From Helcococcus kunzii ATCC 51366 (GTDB lineage: Bacteria > Bacillota > Clostridia > Tissierellales > Peptoniphilaceae), in contig NZ_JH601088.1 of assembly GCF_000245755.1 (NCBI RefSeq), forward strand, positions 235,970 to 268,144: a stretch of 32,175 nt of DNA. The letters are read 5' to 3'. This document shows, one piece after another, positions 9,358 to 17,560 of this stretch (positions within the stretch are counted from its first letter, which is position 1; every line of letters begins with the position of its first letter). Position numbers and translations under genes: made by a program. Under the pieces are notes generated by a model, which ran no database searches, was not told where the DNA came from, and saw only the letters and a list, made by a program, of their open reading frames with translations.

Positions 9358-10521
9358 ATGGATAATTATGATATAAAAAATGTCGCTGATAAGATATCAG
9401 AGGCAATTTCACAAGAATATAGTGAATTAGAAAAATTAAATGTTATGGTATTGGGAAAAACTGGTGTTGGTAAAAGTACACTAATAAACAATATGTTTAA
9501 TGAAAAAATGGCTGAAACTGGCATTGGTAAGCCAATAACAAAGAAAATGAGAAAGATAGAAAAGAAGGACTTTCCATTAGCAATTTATGATACTCCCGGT
9601 TTAGAACTTGGAGGGGAAAACTCTATGAGAGAATTAATTTCAGAGATTACTTCAGAGATTAATAAAGGTTTAAAGTCAGCAGACATAAAAGAAATGATAC
9701 ATTGTATTTGGTATTGTGTCGCTACTCCATCTCATAGATTTGAACAAGCAGAGATTGATTTTCTTAGAAACTTCTTAGGTGAAACTTCTAAATATAATGT
9801 TCCTGTAATATTAGTATTAACCCAATCATATTCTAAAAATGATGCAAGAGAACTAAAATTACAAATTGAAAAAGAAAATCTTCCTCTAGTAAATATCATT
9901 TCTGTTTTAGCTGAAGATTATAAAATTGATAATGATTTTATAATTAAGTCCTATGGGTTAAATTCTCTTGCAGAATTAATGTATGAAGTTATTCCAGAAG
10001 AAGTAAAAAGAACATTTATAACTGTTCAAAAGGCGAATTTAGAATTAAAAAAGCAAAAAGCTAAGGCTGCAGTAAAAAAGGCAGCCACAGCTGCGGCGGC
10101 AATAGGAGCGGTACCAATTCCTTTTTCAGATGCAACAATATTGGTACCAGAGCAAAACGCTATGCTTGCTCGAATAACAACGATCTTCGGCATACCTCTT
10201 GAAAAAGCCACCATCGTTGCCATTCTAAGTTCAACCATCGGTACATCTGCGACTACAGTATTAGGCCGTTCAGTAGTATCAAATATATTAAAATTTATTC
10301 CGGGAGCAGGAAGTATTGCTGGTGGAGCAATTTCCGCTGCCACCGCTGCAACTATGACAGCAGCCCTAGGTGAAGCCTACATTGTAATCATGACTATGTT
10401 AGTAAGTGGTGACATTAATATTGAAGATTTAAAATCCTTCGAAGGAAAAGAACTGATAAAAAACATCTTTAAGAAAAAATTAAAAAATAGAAAAGATGAA
10501 GATGAAGAAGAGATAGAGTAG
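9358..10521 (+). CDS. P-loop GTPase with DUF697-like membrane-associated C-terminus
   Basis: The start is ATG 9358, five bases after GAGG; GTG 9352 overlaps the ribosome site. The 387-residue protein has a Ras-like GTPase N-domain with Walker A GKTGVGKST (33-41) and G3 DTPG (78-81). Where NKxD is usual, it reads VLTQSY, as in dynamin- and IRG-like relatives. The C-terminal third is Ala/Gly/Ile-rich (about 225-350: AATAAAAIGAVPIPF, AGSIAGGAISAATAAT), as in the DUF697/YcjF family, and probably inserts in or lies on the membrane. An acidic tail (DEDEEEIE) ends it. The cellular role is unknown; envelope stress or membrane remodelling are guesses. It is a single-gene unit. Confidence 0.75.
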   Translation: MDNYDIKNVADKISEAISQEYSELEKLNVMVLGKTGVGKSTLINNMFNEKMAETGIGKPITKKMRKIEKKDFPLAIYDTPGLELGGENSMRELISEITSEINKGLKSADIKEMIHCIWYCVATPSHRFEQAEIDFLRNFLGETSKYNVPVILVLTQSYSKNDARELKLQIEKENLPLVNIISVLAEDYKIDNDFIIKSYGLNSLAELMYEVIPEEVKRTFITVQKANLELKKQKAKAAVKKAATAAAAIGAVPIPFSDATILVPEQNAMLARITTIFGIPLEKATIVAILSSTIGTSATTVLGRSVVSNILKFIPGAGSIAGGAISAATAATMTAALGEAYIVIMTMLVSGDINIEDLKSFEGKELIKNIFKKKLKNRKDEDEEEIE

Positions 10522-10556
10522 AGAATAACCCTATCGTATTAGGCAAAATAGTAAAC

Positions 10557-10588
10557 GCTAGGATCAAAATTACCCTTATGACCCTAGC
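10557..10588 (+). terminator. Hairpin after the DUF697-type GTPase
   Basis: GCTAGG-ATCA (10557-10566) faces TGA-CCCTAGC (10579-10588). There is no clear T run, so termination at this site is uncertain. Confidence 0.4.
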
Positions 10589-10605
10589 AGATTAGACATA
10601 ATCAA

Positions 10606-10630
10606 AAACACTAGGTGTAGTTAAGTGTTT
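10606..10630 (-). terminator. Terminator of the Crp/Fnr-family regulator gene
   Basis: AAACACT (10606-10612) pairs with AGTGTTT (10624-10630). Read on the minus strand, the second arm ends in TTTTT, which fits termination of the minus-strand gene. Confidence 0.6.
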
Positions 10631-10640
10631 CTAAATCTTT

Positions 10641-11354
10641 TTAACTATTAAATAAAATATTTTCTAATTCATCTGGTTTATAAACAATAATTTTACCGCG
10701 AGATACAATTTTTAATATACCTTCTTCTTCAAATTGGTTTAATTTTCTACTCATAGTTTCTCTTGAAATTCCAGATAGAGATCCTAATTCTTCTTGAGTG
10801 ATATTGTATTTAATTAATATGCCGTTTTCTTTTTCGGTACCATATAAAGATATTAATGTTTTTAATAATTTGGCTACTTTCGCATCGGTACTGATAATAG
10901 ACAATCTATCAATTAAAGTCTCAGCTTTTCTTATCCTTTCATAAGATTGTTCCAAAACTGTAATTAAGAATTGATTATTGTTTCTTAAAATGTGCATTAC
11001 ATCATTTTCCGTAATAGTTAAAACTGCAGTTTTTACTAATGCATATGCGCTGTATTCGTACATATCTCCAGATAAAATGTTATGACCGCCAACGAAATCC
11101 CCAGCGGTATAGATATATAGGATTTGTTCTTTACCGTCAGACATTATCTTAGAAATCTTAAGTTGTCCCTCTAAAACGATAAACATTTTATTTGCGGGAT
11201 CATGAGATCTAAAAACAGTTTCGCCTTTTTGATATTCATGAATTATCAAATTTGATTTCATTTTTTGAAAATCATCTTCTGATAGTGATTGTAAAAGCGG
11301 AACTTTTCTATAATTAAATTGTTCTCCATTAAATAATTCTCTTTTATATTTCAT
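10641..11354 (-). CDS. Crp/Fnr-family transcriptional regulator without cysteines
   Basis: A 237-residue protein with an N-terminal cyclic-nucleotide-binding-type beta barrel (about 25-135; VLEGQLKISK, FVGGHNILSG), a long dimer helix and a C-terminal Crp-type helix-turn-helix (about 180-225). The recognition helix reads GISRETMSRKL. Its R, E and second R occupy the positions that in Crp (RETVGR) contact TGTGA half sites. There is no cysteine anywhere, so it cannot carry an Fnr-type iron-sulphur cluster; its signal is unknown. GAGGGTGG lies just upstream of the start. The TGTGA-N6-TCACA box in front of the PFL operon is a plausible target, by inference. Confidence 0.85.
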   Translation of the reverse strand: MKYKRELFNGEQFNYRKVPLLQSLSEDDFQKMKSNLIIHEYQKGETVFRSHDPANKMFIVLEGQLKISKIMSDGKEQILYIYTAGDFVGGHNILSGDMYEYSAYALVKTAVLTITENDVMHILRNNNQFLITVLEQSYERIRKAETLIDRLSIISTDAKVAKLLKTLISLYGTEKENGILIKYNITQEELGSLSGISRETMSRKLNQFEEEGILKIVSRGKIIVYKPDELENILFNS

Positions 11355-11919
11355 CTTACCACCCTCTTTTATAATATATTATCATAAAAGTCTATTTATT
11401 GTAATAAAATAGAGATTATTAATATTGGTAAATAATATTTTACTTATTATGAATTTATTGCTCTTGAATTATCTATTTGAGTAAAACATGTAAAGGCGAT
11501 ATAAATATATATATGTTTTTTTTTATTTTTTTTTGATATTAAGGTTTTGCAAAGACAACTAAAAAAACAGAAAAAAAAATGAATCATTTTATACTAAAAA
11601 AATTGAACCTTTTAATCCCGTAACACTAAATATAGGAAAAGAAACTTTATGCATAAATAAACTAGCCAAAACTCAAATCTAGTATAATTTTATTCTTTTT
11701 TGTTTTATTATCAGTAGTAAAAAGGGAACAAACAAAAATATAATTTAATATTAATAGAATATTTTTTAACAGATGTTGTGAATCAAATGGACAGTTTTGT
11801 TAAATATAAATGAAAGATGTTAATTTACTATCTTTTAAATGTTTAGTTTGAAAAAAACTTATTAAATTTATCATTTATTTTAGCTATGTTCGACCTTATT
11901 AATTTAGGTTTAGAAAATC
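11355..11919. other. Long AT-rich intergenic region
   Basis: It separates the divergent Crp-like gene from the gene at 12093. I see no convincing gene, repeat or RNA. It must hold the minus-strand promoter of the regulator (candidates near 11375-11410 are weak). It includes homopolymer T stretches (11516-11533) and one lone TGTGA half site near 11776. Confidence 0.5.
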
Positions 11920-11948
11920 TTGACAACGATATCTTTTTCATGTAAAAT
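11920..11948 (+). promoter_or_regulatory. Sigma-70 promoter for the unknown secreted protein
   Basis: TTGACA (11920-11925), a 17-bp spacer and TAAAAT (11943-11948), with TG directly before the -10. It leaves a leader of about 140 nt rich in T runs. Confidence 0.7.
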
Positions 11949-12092
11949 AATAATGAATAGAGATGTTGATATAGACTAGAGTTAAATATTTCATATAAAA
12001 AAAGATATACCGTTTTCTTTTTTTTTAGGTAATTTATTTTAAATAAAGGAGTTTTTTGCAACAGTATTGAAATTATTTTTTTGAGGGAGAAA

Positions 12093-13049
12093 ATGAAAAA
12101 AAACACTAATAATATTATATGTATTTTACTTTCAATAATGTTTGTTATTAATATATCTACAACGACTTTCGCGGCAGGTCAAAATAATGATTTAAAAAGT
12201 AAATATATTGAAGTGTATGAGCAATATAAGAAAATAAATAAATCTAATTATTCAATAAATAAACCATATCTGTCAACATCAAATAATAAAAATATTGAAA
12301 AGAAAAATTACTCAGGTCTTTCTGATGACGATATTGAAGAATTGAAAAAAGAAAAAATAGAACCAGAATTATATGAATTTTTTGCTTTTTTTAAAAAAGC
12401 TAATTTTTTAGATTTATATAGTAATATAAAAGAAAAAATAGTGCTTAAAGAAGATCTTAATATACCTGTTTTAATTTCTATTGAAAATGATAATGAAATA
12501 TTGATACAAATCGGATTAAATAAATACATTATTAAATCGGAAATTTCAGAATTTTCAAAAAAAATAGTTGTGTTTTTAGGGGATAAGAAAGCAATACTGT
12601 TGAACGAAGAGTGTTATGAAGATAAAACTGCAGAAGATATTAAAGGTTATTTGAAGAACAATGATGGAATGTTAGCCTCAAAAGCATATTGGATGAATGA
12701 AACTCGAACTTATAAAGGAGAAACGGGCTTTTGGTTAATTGTATTAACCGTTATAGCTGATGCAGCTGGATACATAATTTCTTTTATGTTTAAGGATCCT
12801 GTATTAAAAGAAAGACTAGGGACTATTCTTCAAATTACTGGAACCGCACTTACTGTAGGAGCTTTGGTATATAGAAAATTTTATGTAATAAAATATCAAG
12901 CTCGTAGAAGTGATTGTAAAACTTACATTAGAGAACGTTCGGTATTTTATCAATATAGTAATTATACTGGGAAAGTTAAAGAATCTACATATAAGTTTCA
13001 TTCACAAAGGCCAGATTATGCAGGTGGTGCATGTACTATGTATTATTAA
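12093..13049 (+). CDS. Secreted protein of unknown function with two C-terminal hydrophobic helices
   Basis: The start is ATG 12093 after GAGGGAG; the in-frame TTG at 12081 overlaps that site. The 318-residue product has a signal peptide (cleavage after TTFA). A charged, mostly helical middle part follows. Residues about 212-234 (GFWLIVLTVIADAAGYIISF) and 243-264 (GTILQITGTALTVGALVY) are two hydrophobic helices. The C-terminal tail is Tyr/Arg-rich and holds two of the three mature cysteines, ending GGACTMYY. I do not recognise the family. A secreted pore-forming or bacteriocin-like protein would fit, with the tiny membrane protein downstream as partner, but the evidence is only layout. It is very Lys/Asn/Ile-rich. 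Confidence 0.7.
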   Translation: MKKNTNNIICILLSIMFVINISTTTFAAGQNNDLKSKYIEVYEQYKKINKSNYSINKPYLSTSNNKNIEKKNYSGLSDDDIEELKKEKIEPELYEFFAFFKKANFLDLYSNIKEKIVLKEDLNIPVLISIENDNEILIQIGLNKYIIKSEISEFSKKIVVFLGDKKAILLNEECYEDKTAEDIKGYLKNNDGMLASKAYWMNETRTYKGETGFWLIVLTVIADAAGYIISFMFKDPVLKERLGTILQITGTALTVGALVYRKFYVIKYQARRSDCKTYIRERSVFYQYSNYTGKVKESTYKFHSQRPDYAGGACTMYY

Positions 13050-13082
13050 TAGCATTAAAATTTCATAAAGAGTTATTAATTC

Positions 13083-13110
13083 CAATTAACAGAAAAAGTA
13101 CTGTTAATTG
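13083..13110 (+). terminator. Stem-loop between the secreted protein and the small membrane protein
   Basis: CAATTAACAG (13083-13092) pairs perfectly with CTGTTAATTG (13101-13110), and flanking AATTAAT/ATTAAT extends it imperfectly. There is no T run, so it may be a weak terminator or an RNA-stability element. Confidence 0.45.
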
Positions 13111-13129
13111 AAATAATTAATGTTATGTT

Positions 13130-13140
13130 TATAATATAAT
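13130..13140 (+). promoter_or_regulatory. Possible -10 elements before the 62-residue protein
   Basis: Two overlapping TATAAT hexamers (13130-13135 and 13135-13140) lie 15 to 20 bp before the start codon. No clear -35 is seen, and the distance leaves almost no leader, so this is tentative. Confidence 0.3.
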
Positions 13141-13154
13141 GATAGGAGATATTT

Positions 13155-13343
13155 ATGAAAAAAATGAATACATATTTAAAAAGAAATTTAATATTTGATA
13201 CAATAATTGTGCTTTTACTTATATATGTTGTTATTTTTGAACAAAGAAGAGATTGGTTTATTATATATGTAATTGTTTTTAGAGCTTTCTATTACATAAC
13301 TTATTTTTATATTAATAAAAAAAGGAAAAATGAACAACGATAA
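13155..13343 (+). CDS. Small two-helix membrane protein
   Basis: A 62-residue protein with a good ribosome site (AGGAG, six bases before ATG). Two hydrophobic helices (about 12-28 and 35-53) flank a charged turn EQRRDW, and the tail is Lys/Arg-rich (KKRKNEQR), so both ends probably lie in the cytoplasm. It lies 105 bp after the unknown secreted protein. Size and charge pattern are like immunity or regulatory membrane peptides, but no family is recognised. Confidence 0.6.
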   Translation: MKKMNTYLKRNLIFDTIIVLLLIYVVIFEQRRDWFIIYVIVFRAFYYITYFYINKKRKNEQR

Positions 13344-13416
13344 CAATTCTTATTTTATCTAATATTATATTTATATTTGTAAATGATTTTCTAAAAAAAA
13401 TTATAGTTTAAAATGA

Positions 13417-14004
13417 GGTTCATCAATTTCAGTTGGGGGTGCTATTTTCCCATAAATAGCATCCTCACTCTTTTTTAGTAGATTTTCTCACTTATTTCTT
13501 AAAAACCAACAATTACGTCAATTTTCCTTGTTTTTAGGCATAGCAAACAAAGCTAATCCTTTTTATTTTTTTTAGCTTATCCAATTATTAATCTTCTAGT
13601 TCTAAAGGTTTTAAAGCTTCTAAATCCAACCCCTAATCTTTTCAAAGATTTAGTTTTATTATTATGACCTTCTACAAATCCAATGGAATCTTTCTAGTCA
13701 AAACTATTACATATAAGTTCTTGCTAGTTGTTAAATGCTTTCTTACACTCATTAAACTCTTCAAATTTAGTTGTTTCTAAATACCCTAACCATGCTTTTT
13801 AGCCTTATTAAAGACTTTTACTTTTCTTAAAATAGATTCTCAATGGTTCAGGCATATTTTTTTGTTATTTTTATCTAACATTCTCAAATCCGCAGGATAC
13901 TTGTCTCACATAATTGTATCTATCTATTATGTGAACACTTTTTGGAAAATATGGTTCATCAATATCTGAAGGAGGTTATCCCCCCAAAAAGATATTGATG
14001 AACC
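13417..14004. mobile_element. Decayed, internally deleted ISL3-type insertion sequence
   Basis: The left end GGTTCATCAATTTCAGTTGG (13417 onward, continuing GGG) matches the inverted right end GGTTCATCAATATC...TTGGGGGG (14004 back to 13980). Between them is a broken transposase. At about 588 bp the element is well short of the roughly 1.4 kb usual for the family. No target duplication was recognised. The right end also carries a second inward copy of the end sequence, so 13953-14004 can fold into a 15-bp hairpin (GGTTCATCAATATCT/AGATATTGATGAACC). Confidence 0.7.
13580..13945 (-). pseudogene. ISL3-family transposase, C-terminal remnant with stop codons
   Basis: Read from 13945 backwards in a single frame, the sequence gives HIIDRYNYVRQV, then PEPLRIYFKKSKSL, then GFVEGHNNKTKSLKRLGVGF. 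These are the DRFH-like, LRKYFKKSRSL-like and F-EG-NNK-K--KR--FG blocks of ISL3 (IS204/IS1001/IS1165-type) transposases. Seven in-frame stops interrupt it, but I saw no frameshift, so decay was by point mutation. The first half of the gene is absent. It cannot encode an active enzyme. Confidence 0.75.
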
Positions 14005-14007
14005 CAT

Positions 14008-14037
14008 AAAAAAGAGGCTAAATCAATAGCCTCTTTT
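14008..14037 (-). terminator. Terminator of the PFL operon
   Basis: AAAAGAGGCTA (14010-14020) pairs perfectly with TAGCCTCTTTT (14027-14037). On the minus strand the second arm runs into T's, right after the pflA stop. Confidence 0.85.
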
Positions 14038-14039
14038 AA

Positions 14040-14822
14040 TTATTTACTAGCAGGTATTTTACCAAGTTCTTGTCTCTTGTCTCTTCTACCTAAAAGTATT
14101 ATTTTTTTAGCAATTTCTGCTTCTGCAGTACTTAGTGCAGGTACACCATCTAAAGCATACTTGAAACCAAGTTCTTTATATTTATCTACACCCATGGTGT
14201 GATATGGTAGTACGTCGATAGCTGTTATATTATCAAATGCTCCAAGAAGTTGACCAGTTTGATATAAGAATTCTTTATTGTATGTTATCTTTGGTACGAT
14301 AACATGTCTAATCCAAATATTCATATTATGTTGATCCATAAATCTTAAGAATTTAATAATATTTTCATTTGTATGTCCAGTAAGAACTTTGTGTTGTCTT
14401 GCATTTACATGTTTAATGTCAAGCATTACAACATCAGTAACTTCCATTAATTTTTCGTATTTCTTTAGTAGCTCAGGATCATTGTCTCTGAAAGTTACAC
14501 CACATGTATCTAAACAAGTGTGAATGTTTCTTTCATGACAAGCTTCAAATAGATCTATAACAAAATCTAGTTGAAGAAGAGATTCGCCACCTGATAGAGT
14601 TATACCACCATCTTTTAAGAATGGTCTATAACTTTCATAATCATCTAAAACTTCTTTTACTGTCATTTCTTTGCCACCAAAAGATGCCCATGTGTCAGGA
14701 TTATGACAGTATAGACATCTCATTGGACAGCCTTGTAAAAACAACACATATCTGACACCAGGACCGTCAACAGTACCAAAAGTTTCTTTTGAATGAACGT
14801 ATCCAATGGTATCTAAATTCAT
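14040..14822 (-). CDS. pflA: Pyruvate formate-lyase activating enzyme (radical SAM)
   Basis: The 260-residue length is normal for PFL activase. The radical-SAM cluster motif CPMRCLYC is at C32, C36 and C39, preceded by FGTVDGPGVRYVLFLQG. GGITLSGGE of the SAM-binding strand and the LDIKH segment are also present. It uses an iron-sulphur cluster and S-adenosylmethionine to abstract a hydrogen from the target glycine, here carried on the separate small protein encoded just upstream. One base separates its ATG from the stop of that gene, and its ribosome site (AGAGGA) lies inside it, so translation is tightly linked. Cytosolic and needed only without oxygen. Confidence 0.93.
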   Translation of the reverse strand: MNLDTIGYVHSKETFGTVDGPGVRYVLFLQGCPMRCLYCHNPDTWASFGGKEMTVKEVLDDYESYRPFLKDGGITLSGGESLLQLDFVIDLFEACHERNIHTCLDTCGVTFRDNDPELLKKYEKLMEVTDVVMLDIKHVNARQHKVLTGHTNENIIKFLRFMDQHNMNIWIRHVIVPKITYNKEFLYQTGQLLGAFDNITAIDVLPYHTMGVDKYKELGFKYALDGVPALSTAEAEIAKKIILLGRRDKRQELGKIPASK

Positions 14823-14823
14823 A

Positions 14824-15063
14824 TTATAGTCCTCTGTGGAATGTTCTTGCGATTACATCGTCTTGTTGTTCTTTTGTTAATTTTGTAAAGTTTACAGCAT
14901 AACCTGAAACTCTAACTGTTAATTGTGGATATTTTTCTGGGTGTGCTTGTGCATCTAATAAAGTTTCTTTATTAAATACATTAACGTTTAAGTGGTGACC
15001 ACCTTTTTCTACGTAACCATCTAACATTGATACTAAGTTATCTATTTGTGTGTTATTTGCCAT
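14824..15063 (-). CDS. Stand-alone glycyl-radical subunit of pyruvate formate-lyase
   Basis: The 79 residues match the C-terminal tail of normal [23 protein letters not shown], then [16 protein letters not shown], then [12 protein letters not shown]. The radical glycine is G54 in RVSGYAVNF. It has its own start codon and a strong AAGGAG ribosome site, 100 bp after the catalytic gene. It resembles GrcA/YfiD, which repairs oxygen-cleaved PFL in enterobacteria. Here, however, the catalytic protein at 15164-17305 lacks this domain, so this subunit should be essential, not a spare. It would insert its glycine next to C405/C406 of the large subunit. I would call it a PFL small subunit. Confidence 0.88.
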   Translation of the reverse strand: MANNTQIDNLVSMLDGYVEKGGHHLNVNVFNKETLLDAQAHPEKYPQLTVRVSGYAVNFTKLTKEQQDDVIARTFHRGL

Positions 15064-15104
15064 TTTTTCGCTCCTTTTTTTATTTTTTTGTTCTTCAAAT
15101 TTAT

Positions 15105-15140
15105 TTTAGTAGACAAAGCACATGGCTTTGTCTAACTAAA
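15105..15140 (-). promoter_or_regulatory. Long hairpin between the PFL large and small subunit genes
   Basis: TAGACAAAGC (15110-15119) and GCTTTGTCTA (15125-15134) pair perfectly around a 5-nt loop; TTTAGT and ACTAAA extend the stem to about 15 bp with one bulge. No T run follows in the direction of transcription. It could block 3' exonuclease decay, act as a processing site, or adjust the amounts of the two subunits. Confidence 0.6.
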
Positions 15141-15163
15141 TTTACTTCCTACTTCTACTTATA

Positions 15164-17305
15164 CTATAATTCTTCTGGTTCGATGTCTGTTAATGTAGGG
15201 ATTTCACATGCATTACCTACACAGTCATCAGTTACTCTTTCTAAATCGATATCTGATAAATCTAAATCAATATCTAATGCATCTAAATCAATTTCGCCAG
15301 CAAATACTTTTGTATCTTTACCTAATGCACCAGGAATAATTGAGAATGTGTTTGAGATTCCGTCTTGTGCATCTTCGTAAGGAATTTTTGCTACTGATGA
15401 TAGGGAAGCTAAAGCACCTGATTTATCTCTTCCGTGCATTGGGTTAGCACCTGGAGCAAATGGTTGTCCTAGTCTTCTACCATCTGGAGTATTACCTGTC
15501 TTCTTACCATAAACAACATTTGATGTAATTGTTAAGATTGATGTTGTTGGTATACCACCTCTATAAGTTGGGTTCTTTCTTACTTTAGCCATGAATGATT
15601 CAACAGCGTAAACTGCTAATTCATCAGCTCTATCGTCGTTGTTACCATATGTTGGGAATTCACCTTCTGTTTCATAGTCAACAACTAAACCATTTTCGTT
15701 TCTTATAGTTTTAACTTTAGCGTATTTAATAGCTGATAATGAGTCTGCAACTACTGATAATCCAGCAATACCTGTTGCGAAGTATCTCTTAACATCTCTA
15801 TCATGTAAAGCCATTTGAATGCTTTCATAAGCATATTTATCATGCATGTAGTGAATTACGTTTAATGTGTTTACGTAAATTTCAGCTAACCATGTCATCA
15901 TGTCTTCAAATCTTTCAATTACTTCATCATAATCTAAGTATTCTGATGTAATTGGTCTATATTTAGGTCCGATTTGTTTTTCCATTTTTTCATCAACACC
16001 ACCGTTGATAGCGTATAATAGACATTTTGCTAAGTTTGCTCTAGCACCAAAGAATTGCATTTCTTTACCAACTCTCATTGAAGATACACAACATGCTATA
16101 GCATAGTCATCACCGTGAGTTAATCTCATAACGTCATCATTTTCATATTGAATTGATGATGTATCGATTGACATCTTAGCACAGAATTTCTTGAATCCTG
16201 CTGGTAATTTTGTTGACCAAAGTACTGTTAAGTTTGGTTCAGGTGATGTACCTAAGTTAGATAATGTGTGTAAATATCTAAATGAGTTCTTTGTTACTAA
16301 TGATCTACCGTCTAATCCCATACCTGCAAGAGATTCTGTTACCCATGTTGGGTCACCTGAGAATAAATCGTTATATTCTGGTGTTCTTGCAAATTTAACC
16401 ATTCTTAATTTCATGATGAAGTGGTCAATCATTTCTTGAGCTTCTTCTTCTGAGATTAAACCTTCTTTTAAGTCGTGTTCGATATAAATATCTAAGAATG
16501 TTGAAGTTCTACCTAGTGACATAGCTGCACCATTTTGTTGTTTGATTGCTGCTAAGTAACCAAAGTATAACCATTGAATAGCTTCTTTAGCATTTTGAGC
16601 TGGTTTAGAAATATCATATCCATAGATATTACCTAATTCAATTAATTCTTTTAATGCTTTAACTTGTTCAGCTAATTCTTCTCTTAATCTAATATTTTCT
16701 TCTGTCATTAATGGAGAAACTGAATCAATTTGTTTTCTCTTATCTTCGATAAGTTTATCAACACCGTATAATGCTACTCTTCTGTAGTCACCGATGATTC
16801 TTCCTCTACCATATGCATCTGGTAAACCTGTAACAACACCAGATTTTCTAATTGCTCTCATTTCTGGAGTATAAACATCGAATACCCCTTGGTTATGTGT
16901 TTTTCTGTAATCTGTAAATATTTTATGTAATTCTGGATCTGTTTCATATCCATATGATGTAAGTGATGATTCACTAACTCTTATACCACCGAATGGTTGG
17001 AATGATCTTTTTAATGGTTTATCTGTTTGGAAACCTACGATAGTTTCTAAATCTTTATTTAAATAACCAGCACCATGTGATGTGATTGTAGATACAATTG
17101 ATGCATCCATATCTAAAACACCACCGTTTTCTCTTTCTTGTTTAAATAAATCCATTACTTGAGCCCATAAATCTAATGTAGCTTGTGTTGGACCAGCTAA
17201 GAAAGCATCATCACCAGTATATTCTGTGTAGTTTGATTGGATGAAATCTCTTACATTGATTTCTTTTTTCCATTTACTTCCTAAAAATTTGTCCCAAATT
17301 GACAT
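15164..17305 (-). CDS. pflB: Pyruvate formate-lyase catalytic subunit lacking the glycyl-radical domain
   Basis: The 713-residue protein converts pyruvate and CoA to acetyl-CoA and formate. The PFL Cys-Cys pair, C405-C406 in [13 protein letters not shown], and the typical N-terminal WDKF and [11 protein letters not shown] segments are present. Similarity to normal PFL continues to [13 protein letters not shown] (about residue 664) and then stops. The usual tail with RVSGYA is replaced by 49 acidic residues that repeat DLD/DID and contain CVGNAC. The missing tail is encoded by the next gene, so the two proteins must assemble into one active site. AGGAGGG precedes the start. The gene leads the operon with the small subunit and pflA, downstream of a Crp-type box. 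Confidence 0.92.
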   Translation of the reverse strand: MSIWDKFLGSKWKKEINVRDFIQSNYTEYTGDDAFLAGPTQATLDLWAQVMDLFKQERENGGVLDMDASIVSTITSHGAGYLNKDLETIVGFQTDKPLKRSFQPFGGIRVSESSLTSYGYETDPELHKIFTDYRKTHNQGVFDVYTPEMRAIRKSGVVTGLPDAYGRGRIIGDYRRVALYGVDKLIEDKRKQIDSVSPLMTEENIRLREELAEQVKALKELIELGNIYGYDISKPAQNAKEAIQWLYFGYLAAIKQQNGAAMSLGRTSTFLDIYIEHDLKEGLISEEEAQEMIDHFIMKLRMVKFARTPEYNDLFSGDPTWVTESLAGMGLDGRSLVTKNSFRYLHTLSNLGTSPEPNLTVLWSTKLPAGFKKFCAKMSIDTSSIQYENDDVMRLTHGDDYAIACCVSSMRVGKEMQFFGARANLAKCLLYAINGGVDEKMEKQIGPKYRPITSEYLDYDEVIERFEDMMTWLAEIYVNTLNVIHYMHDKYAYESIQMALHDRDVKRYFATGIAGLSVVADSLSAIKYAKVKTIRNENGLVVDYETEGEFPTYGNNDDRADELAVYAVESFMAKVRKNPTYRGGIPTTSILTITSNVVYGKKTGNTPDGRRLGQPFAPGANPMHGRDKSGALASLSSVAKIPYEDAQDGISNTFSIIPGALGKDTKVFAGEIDLDALDIDLDLSDIDLERVTDDCVGNACEIPTLTDIEPEEL

Positions 17306-17325
17306 AATTCCCTCCTTATTTTGTT

Positions 17326-17375
17326 TGTCTTAATTTTAACACGAATTCTGTAATAAATGTGTGATTTGAATCACA
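17326..17375 (-). promoter_or_regulatory. PFL operon promoter with a Crp/Fnr-type box
   Basis: On the minus strand a TAAAAT -10 lies at 17338-17333. The perfect palindrome TGTGATTTGAATCACA (17360-17375) fits TGTGA-N6-TCACA, the Crp and Bacillus-Fnr consensus. Its centre is about 41.5 bp from a start placed 7 bp after the -10, the classic position for activation. The -35 is poor (CACATT), as expected for an activator-dependent promoter. Confidence 0.65.
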
Positions 17376-17560
17376 GAAATGTTTAAAATGATAGTAAATT
17401 AACAAAACTTACTAATATTTTCCACAATTGTATTATATAACAAAAGGATCTAATAGAAAAGGGCGCTAATCAATAAAAGTATTTATAAATTAGTTCGATT
17501 TTTCGTTTTAAATAAATGTTATATCTTTTTTTTTTACTTTTTGTAGTAAAAAATATCTGA

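Noticed and set aside
11770..11795. Second Crp-type box upstream of the gene at 12093
   Set aside because: Only one TGTGA half is present; the partner half (TGGACA) does not fit.
11843..12106. 87-residue minus-strand reading frame
   Set aside because: It lies opposite the promoter, leader and start of the gene at 12093, is low-complexity Phe/Lys/Ile, and lacks a ribosome site.
15027..15380. 117-residue plus-strand reading frame across the PFL subunit junction
   Set aside because: It is opposite two well-supported minus-strand genes and has no family features.
14824..17305. Split PFL as a simple frameshifted pseudogene
   Set aside because: The two parts are 100 bp apart with a strong separate ribosome site. 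The large protein has its own 49-residue ending, and the small one has a clean start with eight or nine residues before PFL similarity.
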